A DNA stretch of 64,000 nucleotides from Siniperca chuatsi. Lineage: Eukaryota > Chordata > Actinopteri > Centrarchiformes > Sinipercidae. Within the stretch, counting starts at the first letter, position 1. The number at the start of each line of letters is the position of its first letter. Position numbers and translations under genes: made by a program. Below, in pieces: positions 1 to 12,000 of this stretch. The notes beneath the pieces were generated by a model. The model ran no database searches. It saw nothing but the letters and a program-made list of their open reading frames with translations, and had not been told where the DNA came from. The stretch spans positions 8,656,675 through 8,720,674 of the forward strand of contig NC_058046.1 of the NCBI RefSeq assembly GCF_020085105.1. Direction: 5' to 3'.

Positions 1-3000
1 CACACGCCCTCAAGCCACCCGGACTATGCACTGTTACAGGACGCCCTGCGCATCTCTCAGAACTTCCTGTCCAGTATTAATGAAGAGATCACCCCACGTA
101 GACAGTCCATGACAGTTAAGAAGGGAGAGGTCAGTGTGGAAAGCTGAGTCACTGCATCATCTCAGGGTTATACTGACTCCAGGGGGATAAATCCACTTTT
201 TTCAAACAAATGTGCTCAGGTCCGCTGAAAACCAAATGCAATATAAAATGTGTTTTTGGTAGTTAAATGAACAAGTGTCAACTTCCCCTTCATACTGCCA
301 GCTGGCGCATTTTAAGTTGACTAGTTCCTATAAGTGAGTCAGAAACTTGATTGACACTGGATTTGCTGGTTATTCACCCAAAAAAATTCCATCAATTCTG
401 TTTGCTTGAGAGAAGCCCAAGCTGTAGTTAATATTCACCAAGGGTTTGCGTAGAGGAGAAGGGCAAATTAAGAATAGGTACAGCTTGTTCCCTTTGTGGA
501 GCACTTATTCACTTTGCCAAGGACAAATTCAGTGGTTTGAATGGTGTGGTGGCACAGCGACGAGGCCTGGCACCACAATACTGGCTCCCTGGGCCGCTCC
601 AGCTTTTATATGGTTTTATATTTGTCCAATATATGCGTCACTAACTACCACCCATTTTTGGTGGTCTTCTAGCTCTTGAGCGTTTTGGAGCATTGAGGAG
701 AATTGAGCTTGTATTTTCACAAATATCCAATATTAGAGGGAAAAAAGTCTCTTGTGAAATGATTGAAAACACAAAACTTAACAAGACAGGAGTCTTTCTA
801 CGCATGTGAGGCTGTACTTAGGCACAGTGGTGCTTTGAGCTAAATGCTAATGTCAGCATGCTCACAATGACAATGCTAACATGCTGATGTTTAGCAGGTA
901 TGATGTTTACCAAGTTCACCATCTTTGTTTAGCATATTAGCATGCTAACATTTGCTAATTAGCACTAAACATAAAGTACAGATGAGGCTGATGTGAATGC
1001 CAGTGGTTTTGCAGGGATTTATAATACTGGACAAATTAAAAATTTGACCCGATGATGGCATTAGATGAAAAGTAAAGGATGACCAAAGTTATCACAAATG
1101 CTCCTGAGGGGAAGATGGTCTGTGCCAAATTTCATGGCAGTTCATCCAATAGTTTAATATTTCAGTCTGGACCAAAGTGGTGGACTGACTGACAGACTGA
1201 CATTGCCATCCATAAAGCCTTGCCGCTAGCGTGGGTAAAACCTATAAAGGGAATTGGGCTACATGTTTATGTTTAGTAATATGCTGCTAAAGTTCTTGAT
1301 TGACAGAACACTTGATTATATGGACTTGAGTTTTACATTTTGTCCCAAAAATGAACATACTGTACAGTATTTTAGAACACTTTGACTTATTTGATTTTCT
1401 CACTGAAACAGCATCATTGTGGAATTCAGGATTATATCCGCCTCTGTGCTTTACGCCATGTCGTGGCTGTTGACAGTAAAAAGCTCAAAGCACAAGGTGT
1501 CTGGAAGCTGCAATAAAACCAGAGTGTGAGTCGGGTTGTTGCTGACTCATCTACCCCTGTCTGCTTTAGTTGTGAAGGAAGTGGAGCGTAGAGGAAGCTC
1601 GTGACAAAGCAGTGCAAACACTGGAGGCAAGGGGTCTCTGTGTTGCAAACCAGGAAAACCTGTCGATTACCTCCGCGCTCACTCCCATCCTTCCCTGCCG
1701 CAGTGTCAACTCTGCTTCCCAGAAATGACCTGCAGCACTCCTTATCAACTTTACTGTCTAACCAACCTTCTGCCCTGGGTGTGTACCGACTTACCCGTGC
1801 TTCCTGACCCCTCTGTCCCCCCCCCACACCACGCATCCCAGGGCTCTGATTCAGATGACCTGACTGAAAACTTCCTGTTTTTTTTCTGGGAACTGGCCCT
1901 GCCCACCAGGGTGGGATATTAAATCAAAGAAAGTTCTTGGGAACAGTCTACTGTATATTGTCTAGGAAGTCTGAATTCCCACAAGGAGATTGACAGATAA
2001 CAAGCCAGCACATGACAATCAGTTTAAAATACCAGTTGTTGTTGTTGTACGTGATCAGCTCTCGACTAAATTTGCAGCCATTGTTGATGTTTTGCACGCC
2101 TGTAATTACTATGACCATTTAAACCCATGAGTTTGTTTAGCTTCACCTCTTGTACATGCCTCACTGCTCAACATCTCATTATTTTGCATAAAGCAGATTC
2201 CAGTGTCAGGAGGGTGTGAGCACTGTGCAGTTACAGCTCTTGTTTTTCCATTGGATTATTGACTATTTGTGGTCATGTTTGTGTCACAAAACAATAAGCG
2301 GATGTTACTCTGCCACCTCTTTTTGAAACCAGGACAGTACTGAACATGTTTGAGGGCCTTGCCAACACGTCTGTAACCGGCCAGCACTGAACTGGAGTGT
2401 GTAGAAAATAGAAAAGGAAAACCATGCTGCAGTGATTTCCTTGTTTTTGTTGAACTGTGGTTGGTGTGGGATGGCAAAGTCTCACATGGGCACTGTCACT
2501 GTAAACAGCCCAATGGTCAAAAGGCAGAGGGGGAATTTAGATACAAGCTGCTGCAGGAAGAGTTCATGTCATCACATCCGTCTCTTACCTCAGGCTGGAC
2601 GGATCAACAGGGATTAGATTAGGATTCATTATTAAAACAGGAAAGTGTGTACTACACACTAATTGTACTCATAGTATGCTGTTTTAGCAGTTAGGATACA
2701 AAAATAATCAACATACTTTAGAATTTTATACTAACAGGAAGTGATACAATATGACGGTTGTAATTCAAACTGCAGTTTTTGAATGTCACTGAAAATTAAA
2801 CTTTCTTAAGATTTAATACACATAATTTTTTTTCAGCTGTGAGCAGCTCTTCCATTTCCTTGTTGCATTGCATTGTGGGAAAATAGTATCTATCAACACC
2901 ACACTGTATTTTTTTATCCATTCTATCTGGTTTGAGTATACTGAATTTAGTCAATTTTCCAGTGTGAACACACCACATACTCACAACCTTCTTAGAATCA

Positions 3001-6000
3001 GTATGTAGTAATGCACTGGTAAACGCCAGTCTACAGCTATGCTAGCGTTTGTTAGGCTGTACTTAGTACATAGTAGTGCTTTGAGCAAAATGCTAACGTC
3101 AGGATGCTAACATGTTCACAATGACAATGTTAACATGCTGATGTCTAGCAGGTATAATGTTTGCCATGTTCACAGTCTTAGAAAAATTGCAAAAAAGTGT
3201 TGTGCGAAATGATTGATAACACAGAAATAAGAATAATAAGATGGTTGTCGAGTCATTTCATGTAAAAGCACAAATGTCAACCTGATGGTGGCGCTAGAGG
3301 AAAAGTCAGAGGATCACCAATCCATCCAATAGTTGTTGAGATATTTCAGTCTGCAGCAAATTGGTTGACAGACAGAGCCATCCACAGAGCCAAGCCACTA
3401 GCATGGCTAAAAACATGGCAGACGTGCTCCAACAGTTCAGAGATCAGAGCATCAGAGGCTGAATTGGCTGCGATGTCTGAAAATGCATCATTACATCTGC
3501 CTTGTTTTGGTCACATCGCAAATGATTTATTGTTATGTTACTTTGTTTACTTCCGCTATGAGGTTGGGTAGCATTCATCCGATAGCTGCTGCAACACTAC
3601 AGGCTGTACAATAATTACAGGCATGTACAAAATCATTGTTCGTGATCCCCAAATTAAACCATTTTAAACTGAGCACAAATGTAAAACTTAAATTAGATAC
3701 TGTACTTTCAGCAGTTCTTAGTATTGCCGCTAAAATAGTGGTTGAAAGCACCTTAATTCTCGCTCACAGTTTCATTAGTAAACTAATGAAAAATTAAGAT
3801 TATTGGGTGTGTATTTAAGACAAATAAGACAGATACTATGAGTGTAATGACGTGATTTCTCATTTCCCGTTGGCAGAACCGCCAGCTGCTGAGGGATCGT
3901 TTCATGGTGGAGCTGGTCGAAGGTTCCAGGAAACTCCGTCACGTCTTCCTCTTCACTGACCTGCTGCTCTGCACCAAGCTGAAAAAACAGGCTGCAGGGT
4001 GAGTCTGGGTCGTCGTCCAGCCCGAGGCTTGAGATGCAGGCTTGTGACTCGGAAGATCCAATGGTTCAAATCCCTGTCCGCCCAGACAGACATTAAACTT
4101 GTTAACGTAAATTCTGCTTTGCTGAAAATAGAACAGTTTCATTGTGACCAGCTAGTGGTTGCAGTGGCAGATAAAGGTTCCAGTTTCTTAAATGTGTTTG
4201 CAAGCTTGTGGCTAGTTGCCCTGTTGGTTTTACGCTGCTAACAAACAATGATCGGGTGAAGAAAATTGGGAAGTTTAAAAAAAATCATGTCATTATACAC
4301 ACATGCTGTTCTCCAACAGAAAAGGCCAACAGTATGACTGTAAGTGGTACATCCCACTGGCTGACCTGACCTTCCAGACTATCGAGGACTGTGAGTCCAC
4401 CCCCATCCCTCTGGTCCAAGATGAGGAGATCGACGCCATGAAGATCAAAATCTCCCAGATCAAGAACGAGATCCAAAGAGAGAAGGTGAGGATACACAGA
4501 TGGTAAACACACCTACAACGCAAAATTCAAGGAAAACAATTCAGCATAGAGTTAATGATTTATTAGTTTATTGGTGATCTGGAGGAACTGCACTGTAGAA
4601 ACACCAGAACAATGACACCTTTGTACCAAAGTCTGAAGACAAACAAAAATAAAATAAGGAACTTACAGATTTGCACATATTAATAGAACAAATGTCTAGA
4701 CGGCATGTGTAACCCTGTTACTGTTAATCTGTAGAGAACCACCAAAGGATCCAAGGTGATCGAACGACTGAGGAAAAAGTTATCGGAACAAGAGTCTCTG
4801 CTGCTTCTCATGTCACCCAACATGGCGTTCAGAGTGGCCAACAGAAACGGCAAGGTGAGTCAGGGAATATTTAAACCTGTACAAAGTTCAGTGTGCTTAG
4901 ATTGATGAAAGATGTAACCTGGTTTCCCTTATACATTTTTAATGCAAAATATTGTTGGGAATACCTTCAACAAACAACTTCTTAATTTGGTTTCTGCTGC
5001 CCTCTGCTGTTGACAAGTGTGACATTACAGCATGAGAGTGCAATGAAATAGAGTATATCATCCCTTAATTTCTTTTAGGGTTTCACATTTCTCATCTCTT
5101 CGGACTATGAACGTGCTGAGTGGAGGGAGATCATTCGTGAGCAGCAGAAGAAGTGTGAGTTTTCCTGGCACTTTCTATGGGAGAGTCAGTATTATCATAA
5201 CAGTTGTAATGTCATATTTGTGTGACTTGCATTTACCTTTAACTATGTCCCGCAGGTTTTAAAAGCTTCTCACTGACCTCTCTGGAGCTGCAGATGCTCA
5301 CTAACTCATGTGTGAAACTCCAGACTGTTCACACGATTCCAATGACCATGAATAAGGAGGGTAAGGTTCAATTTGTATTGTACTTTTTAGGAATTAATAT
5401 ACATTTTAATATACCTACAGTTTTGTATTTTACCTTAACCTGCATAATCTGAACGCTACCCTCCACAGATGATGAATCTCCTGGTTTGTACGGCTTCCTA
5501 AATGTCATTGTCCACTCTGCATCAGGGCTGAAACAGAGTTTAAGTAAGTGGCTTATTCTTTAAATCATCACACTGATAATTCTAAAGGTTGCACGTGTTG
5601 TCACATCATCCTCCGCATCCGTCCAGACTCATCTGCTGTACTCTCTCTCTCTGTCTTGGCTGCGGCTGTCAGCTGGTAGGGCAGCTGCAGGGGAACAAGT
5701 GGGATTAGCCTGGAACACTGTGTACAAGCCGACTCAAATATGTCTTTCACAAATCACTGCCTGCTCAAACTCTCCTTTGTGCTCTTTGTCACAAAAGGCA
5801 GTCAGGCAATAGTCAGTGGCATGTTTCAACCAGTGGGGAGTCCACTCCTCTTTGCTATTTCTTGATTTACTGAGTCAGTAACATGAGAACTGTAATGACA
5901 CCAGAGAGAGAGAGTTCTGGTAGGGCCAGCATGCAGTTGCGCATCGTCCAGACATGTCTCAACCAGAGGATTGATTTGAATCTCTAGTTTTTAGTTTCAT

Positions 6001-9000
6001 TTTGATTCAAGTGTTAAAACTGCTTCTGCTTGTGCCCACTAGACCTTTACTGCTCTCTGGAGGTGGATTCCTTTGGCTACTTTGTCAACAAAGCCAAAAC
6101 ACGTGTGTACAGAGACTCTACAGAGCCCAACTGGAACGAGGTGAGAGTGCAAATCAGAGTGGAGAAAGTGACTGAGTGAGATCCTATCCACTGCTGTGTG
6201 TCTTTTAAGACAGGCAATAAAGCACTGTGTTTCCCCTAGACATGACTGTATGATATTAAAGCATATCAGTTTTGAAAAAGGCCATGGATGCTGAGAAAAA
6301 CTGTTCACTGGATTACAGTAAAAGTACATTGTTGTGCATTGGCCTGAAACCTACAGTAACACGCCTTTTCTCTGTTTCGGTGCAAGGAGTTTGAGATTGA
6401 ACTGGAGGGCTCTCAAACTCTGAGGCTGCTCTGCTATGATAAGTGCTACAACAAAACCAAGCAGAGCAAAGAGGACGGCGAGATCACAGACAAGATCATG
6501 GCCAAAGGACAAATAAAGGTACGGACAAATAAGGGCAGACCTGGGCCAAATGCCTCAGCAAATAATTGCTTATGTTTTAGGGAAATACCTGGGTATGGGT
6601 TACCGCACTTAGATGATTTTGATTGTGTTAGTTTTGCCAGTTTGAGTCTGACCAATACTAGATTTTTGAGGTCCAAACCAATATATGTTTAAAATACTGT
6701 AACAATATACATTTTTAAAATAAATACATAACATAAACAGACATTTTGGTAAGTATTATTTAAAGTTGGTTATTAAGAATTATGATCAGGATACTGTATG
6801 TACTGAGTGGGTCTTTTTACATTTGAAAAATAACTTAACTACATAATACTAATACTGTTTCTAAACTATCTCAAACATACTGTATGTGTGGGATTACTGC
6901 AATTTCTTGTTACTTATCAGTCAACCTATACGGCAAGGTGGATTTTTTTCTACATTGGACAGAGCCAGGCCCTGTTCCCAGTCTTTATGTTTCCATATTG
7001 TGGCTGTTGCTTTATATTTAATATTAATAATAATAGGTGGCTTTTCCAAAATGTCGAACTATTCCTTTAATGCCAATCACAGAAAAGTAAAATACACTGA
7101 CTTTTAAACACGTCTGGCATGATATACTAAACATTTACCAATTCTTTGGGGAACATTGGCCCTCTTATACATCATACTGTATTCCATATGGCACCAAAGC
7201 AGAAAAAGGAACAACAAATCAATATTTACAGACTCGGTATGACCCTAAATCGATACGGTTCCACTGACATTTATAGGAAAAACAGTCCTTGCCTATGTGG
7301 AGTGAACTTGCTCCCTCTATTGATTCCAGTACCTCCACAGTGGTGACTTATATGGACCGTTTGTGGCTAATCCTGCCCTGTAGGGCCCTTCACTGTTGAA
7401 AAAGAAGTGAGCCATGAGGTTGCTGGTGGGTCACTCCGGCTTGGCCCCTGATAGGGTGTTGTGACTGAGGGCGGATTAATCTTTGGGTTGACCAAATGTA
7501 GCTGTTGGCACTGCTCCAGAGTATAACAGAGAGAGAGAGACACAGAAAGCTCTTTGATCAGCCAGTGAAGGGATTTCACTGCTGGACAGGTGGGTCAAAA
7601 CACTGTGGAGTCTTAGAGGAAAGGAGCATGTGAGTGCTGGCATCCTCAGTCAGATACTTGCCATGTTGTTCAGGAGCCTGGATATCTGTCAGGTATTTAA
7701 GGCACTCTCATGACCTGTGGTGTCATGTTGGCCTTTCTGCTTGCTTTGTTGATGGCTACATCAAGGGTATAGAGGCAGTTTTTATCTTTCAAACTGACTG
7801 AGTGGCCTGATGGTCTAAGGAATGACAATATGACACAACACATTGGTATTGAATTGAAGTGATTTTAATTTGAAGGCGTATGATATTTGAAAAAGAAAAA
7901 AAACTTGTTGCTTGTTGTTGCCCATTGTAAAAAATGTTTTGCCATTTTTTGTTTGGAAATTTTGGATCAAAGCGAAATATTTGAGTTACAATGCGATTTG
8001 AAAGCTAGAAAATTGATGATAAATATACTCAAGAAAACTCCAGCCTGACCCTTACAACAAATAAATCTAAATAACCTGTATTACCATTTCATACCCAAGA
8101 GAATTAGATTGTATTAGCTGAGGCAGGACCTTAAGACCTGCCCTGTGGAAAAAGAAAAGAATAGAAGAGGCACTGGGAAGGGTAACAGTTCATACAAGGG
8201 TTATATTATGGATATTGTTTCAGATATGGAGAAGACAAGTCACTAGCACTAATCACTTATTGGCCCAAGAGGATCCTGTTTAGGCTACCTGAGATGCTAG
8301 ATTACCAGCCAGCACTACTCACAGCGGCAGGCGTGAGCACGTTGGTAATGAGGGTAGGAGGGGATTCTCAGGAGGTAATCCCCCAAATCCATCTGGGAAG
8401 TAGAACAACACGGAGGCAAGCGTGCTTGGCAGGCTGCGTGGCTTTGTTCCTTTTCTGACTCTGGACTCCACTGGAATGAAAGGATTTGGTGTCTAACAAT
8501 GCTGAGACGTGAAGATGATACAGAAAGTTTTGTAAAGCTTCTGCTGCATCAGTTAAGATCATCAAGATTCTTTAAGGCGATGAAGGACCTGCCGTTAGTG
8601 CCGTGGTTTAGAAAATAGTGATATCTGTGCAACAGCGCTGGTTTCTTTGTTTGTTTGCCATTAGTCAGTGACAAGTAACATTTAAGAGTTGGCTCATGCC
8701 AGAAAGAATGAGTGAGAGTAATCCTAATGAGGAGGAGAGTGTAGATCAGGCCAGCAGCGGTCTAGAGGAAGATGGAGACACGGCTCCAAGGAAACCCCCG
8801 AGCACAGGGGCCCGTCTGTGGGACAGAGTCCGTAGCAGTCTGCTCAGACCAAAGGTAAAGATATGGAGAATGAGCTGTGGACATACCTACATGGGAAGTT
8901 GTTGTAAAGGATGCCTTGGGAATCTACATTTAAGGACAAACTTGTTTTTGCTTTCTGGTGATGTTTAAAACCCTATTTGAGTTATACACTGTGGTGTATT

Positions 9001-12000
9001 TCTGTTGGGTTTTATCTCTTAGAAGCCAGCATTGGACCGCCTGTGATTCTTTTTTGTATCTTTTTGATAAAAAAGTATTACGTAAAAGAAAATGTATTTT
9101 CACTGAACAAAGGATTATCTGAATGAGATTGGATGGTTTCTCGGGTGAAAGAACGTCTGCCACGTTGGACAGGCACAGTGCTTATCGGCAATGTTATCAT
9201 GTTACTCATGCCTGATTACAGTTAACTAAAGCCTGGCAGTCTGGTATTAGTCAGATGACTAAAATAGATCAGTGACACAAGTTAACACTTCCTGGCCATA
9301 TGGCCTTTATGTTTGTGTGAGGCTGAGTGAAGTAATTGAGCAGGTAATACTCATATTTACCTACATTTATTTACCTATACGGAAAATAAACTTAACTCTC
9401 ACTGCAATTCACAAAATTATCACAGTGTTCACTTTTAATATTTTAATATAATTATGAATTTGAAGCTGATTTGGGCAAAATATTTCCTGGTTTTTAATTC
9501 TGAAGAGAATCTGAATTATTAAAAATGAAGTGACACTGGAAATAAAAATGTGTCCTTATTTTTTAGCTGGATCCTCAGACATTGCAAAATAAAGACTGGC
9601 AGAGGACAGTCATCACCATGAATGGGGTAAGTGTTTTCACCAACCCAGTAAAGAGAGGCAAGATTAACAATGACGAAGTTGGCTGCTTCTGGTTTGCAGC
9701 TTCCAATTTGGAGGTTAAGGGGGAAAGTTCAGGAGAAGAGAAGTGATGTTATTTAGCGGCCGAGTCTCCATTTTTGCACCACTTGTAGTTGTTAAAAAGT
9801 ATAAGATATCATATTAAAAGCCTCAAGGATGCTTAAAACCCACTTTCAGATTTGTGAAACCTTTTTTCAATTTCACTGCTTTTTTGTATTCAGACCACAT
9901 TTGACCGGGTCTAGCTCAAAATCCACACTTACACTGGTCAAATTTGGACTAGATTAACAATATAGTGGTTTTTGATTTAGACCTGATGTTATGTGATCTG
10001 AATGCAAAAAAAAAAAGCTGTGAAATTGTGTTTTAAACATTCTCTGGAGTCTATGTGTTAATCTACTCCAGGTTTGTCCAGTCGAGGTATAGTGTTTTCT
10101 TTTAGCTAGACCTGTTTTGACGAATAAAATAAAGGTTTCGCAAATCTTTAAGCAGCCTTGAGGCTTTTACTAAGATCTATCTATTAGCATAGCTATTGCT
10201 GTGAAACTGACATTACTGAGCTATTGTCACTTGCAGCCACAGTGTCTGCTGTTCAGCGAATGTTACATATGCTAGCTTAGCTGACATTAACACATAGTTG
10301 TCTAAAATCACTGGTTTTCTTTATTTGTTTCAGATTGAGGTGAAGCTTTCGATGAAGTTCACCAGCAGAGAGTTCAGCCTGAAGCGAATGCCTTCACGGA
10401 AACAGTCCGGCGTCTTTGGGGTGAAGATCAACGTAGTAACCAAGTGAGTTGATGTGTGTTTTGTGTGTGTGTCATGCCAATTTTTTTTTTTTTTACAAAA
10501 TTAACCTTTGGGGGTGGGGGGGTTAGTGTCTGAATTTTACGGAGCCCCCTAAAAAAGGTCATGGCAAGAATTTTTTTGAGAACTACTTTTGCATTCCCTC
10601 TCAAAACTTTTCTTCTTCCATTCCTTATGAGCCGTATGTCTATTTGTAATGGAAGGTAGTGTGGAGATTGTTTATGGACACCTCACCTTATATGATGTCC
10701 ATTGCAAAGAAGTTATCAGATAGAACATTATCAAACTTCTGGGTAGGAGGTGTATGTATAAGGAACATCAGTTATTGCTCCACACTTATAGCAACAGGCC
10801 TTTTACCAAAATCTGTTTCAGCATTGAAGGTTACTTTAATCTGTTTTGTACAAAGAACAGAGGACCCTGTGCAAAAATGCAAAAAGCTTTCCAGCTTGCG
10901 TTGCTCTGCATTCCTGATGTATCTCTGCAAGTGGTTCAGTGCTGTCAGCTCTTTCTGTGACAGAACCACAGACTCTGTTTGCAGCATTTCAGTCGCCTTC
11001 TTGTTTGTTGCTTTTTTTGACTCCTACAAATACAGCATATTAGCTTTATGAGGTAGATATAACTGCACATCCGCCTCTGGAGACGTCTCCTTTTTCTCAG
11101 TGAAACCCCTCTGGGCTTCAGTACAGTACAGAGTACAGTAACTGTTCACAAATTAAACCGACAGCATCCTGCAGATCACCGCACTGCTTTCTTCTGGAGA
11201 GACCTCTTGATCTAAGAATTTGTTTAATTTACTCTCACTAATTACATAACCATGCATGTCTATTGAGCAGTAGAACTGTCTGTACTGTTGTGTTGCTCTG
11301 GGAGCAGCTGAGCGGAAATAGATTTATGGCTCAAAAGAAATGGAAGAAGAAAAGTATTGCGAGAGATTTCGCAATTTATTGCGAGGTAACACAAAACATA
11401 TTGTGAGGGAATGCAAAAGTAGTCCTCAAAAAAATTCTCACTGTGATCTTTAAGGGGCTCCATAGAATTTTGATTTGTCAATGACGCAACATTTAAATGT
11501 GAGAGAAATGACTGCTCCATGTCACTGGAAGCTAACTTTGACCATTTTCCCAGCAGACATTTTGACTTGTCATAGTAGGAAAAGCACAGGTGTTACTGAT
11601 AACATTAACAACGTCTCAGCTCTATTCAGTTGTGCCAGTAAGCCGTGACAGTGAGCCAGGACCCTGAAACTGAAGCAGCTAAATGGAATTCAGCCATCAT
11701 TCATTTTATTATTTACACCTGTGTTTTTCCTACATGTCAAAATGTCTTCTGTGTGAAAGGCCAGTGCCCCTAACCAAACGAATACTAGACCATAAGGTGT
11801 GACATCAAGACTAGATCAAGAATATTAGCAGCTTTTATTAGCCTTCTATTAGCATTTTGCAGGAAAACCTGGTCTACTGGCAACATTCGATACTTTGCAA
11901 TAAAAACAAAACAGATCTACAATCAGATTTTCAAACCAAGGCTGCTCAGATGAAACAACGGGGAAGAAAATCAGCTGGTCCTCAAAATGTGTTCAGTGAC

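Larger units (their letters stand above)
130..3876 (+). other. bcr intron, repeat-rich
   Basis: A 3.7-kb intron after the first visible bcr exon (donor GTCAGT at 130, acceptor TGGCAG before 3877). It holds two copies of the same dispersed fish repeat (about 808-1240 and 3040-3415) and otherwise unremarkable AT-rich DNA. The small ORFs here have no recognisable content and are not coding. Confidence 0.8.

Noticed and set aside
4040-4090. intact tRNA gene
   Set aside because: Only a B-box-like motif is present; no A box, acceptor stem or anticodon arm could be paired.
10659-11051. 130-codon plus-strand ORF in a bcr intron
   Set aside because: It is antisense to the HECT-like frame of the transposon remnant and has no independent resemblance.
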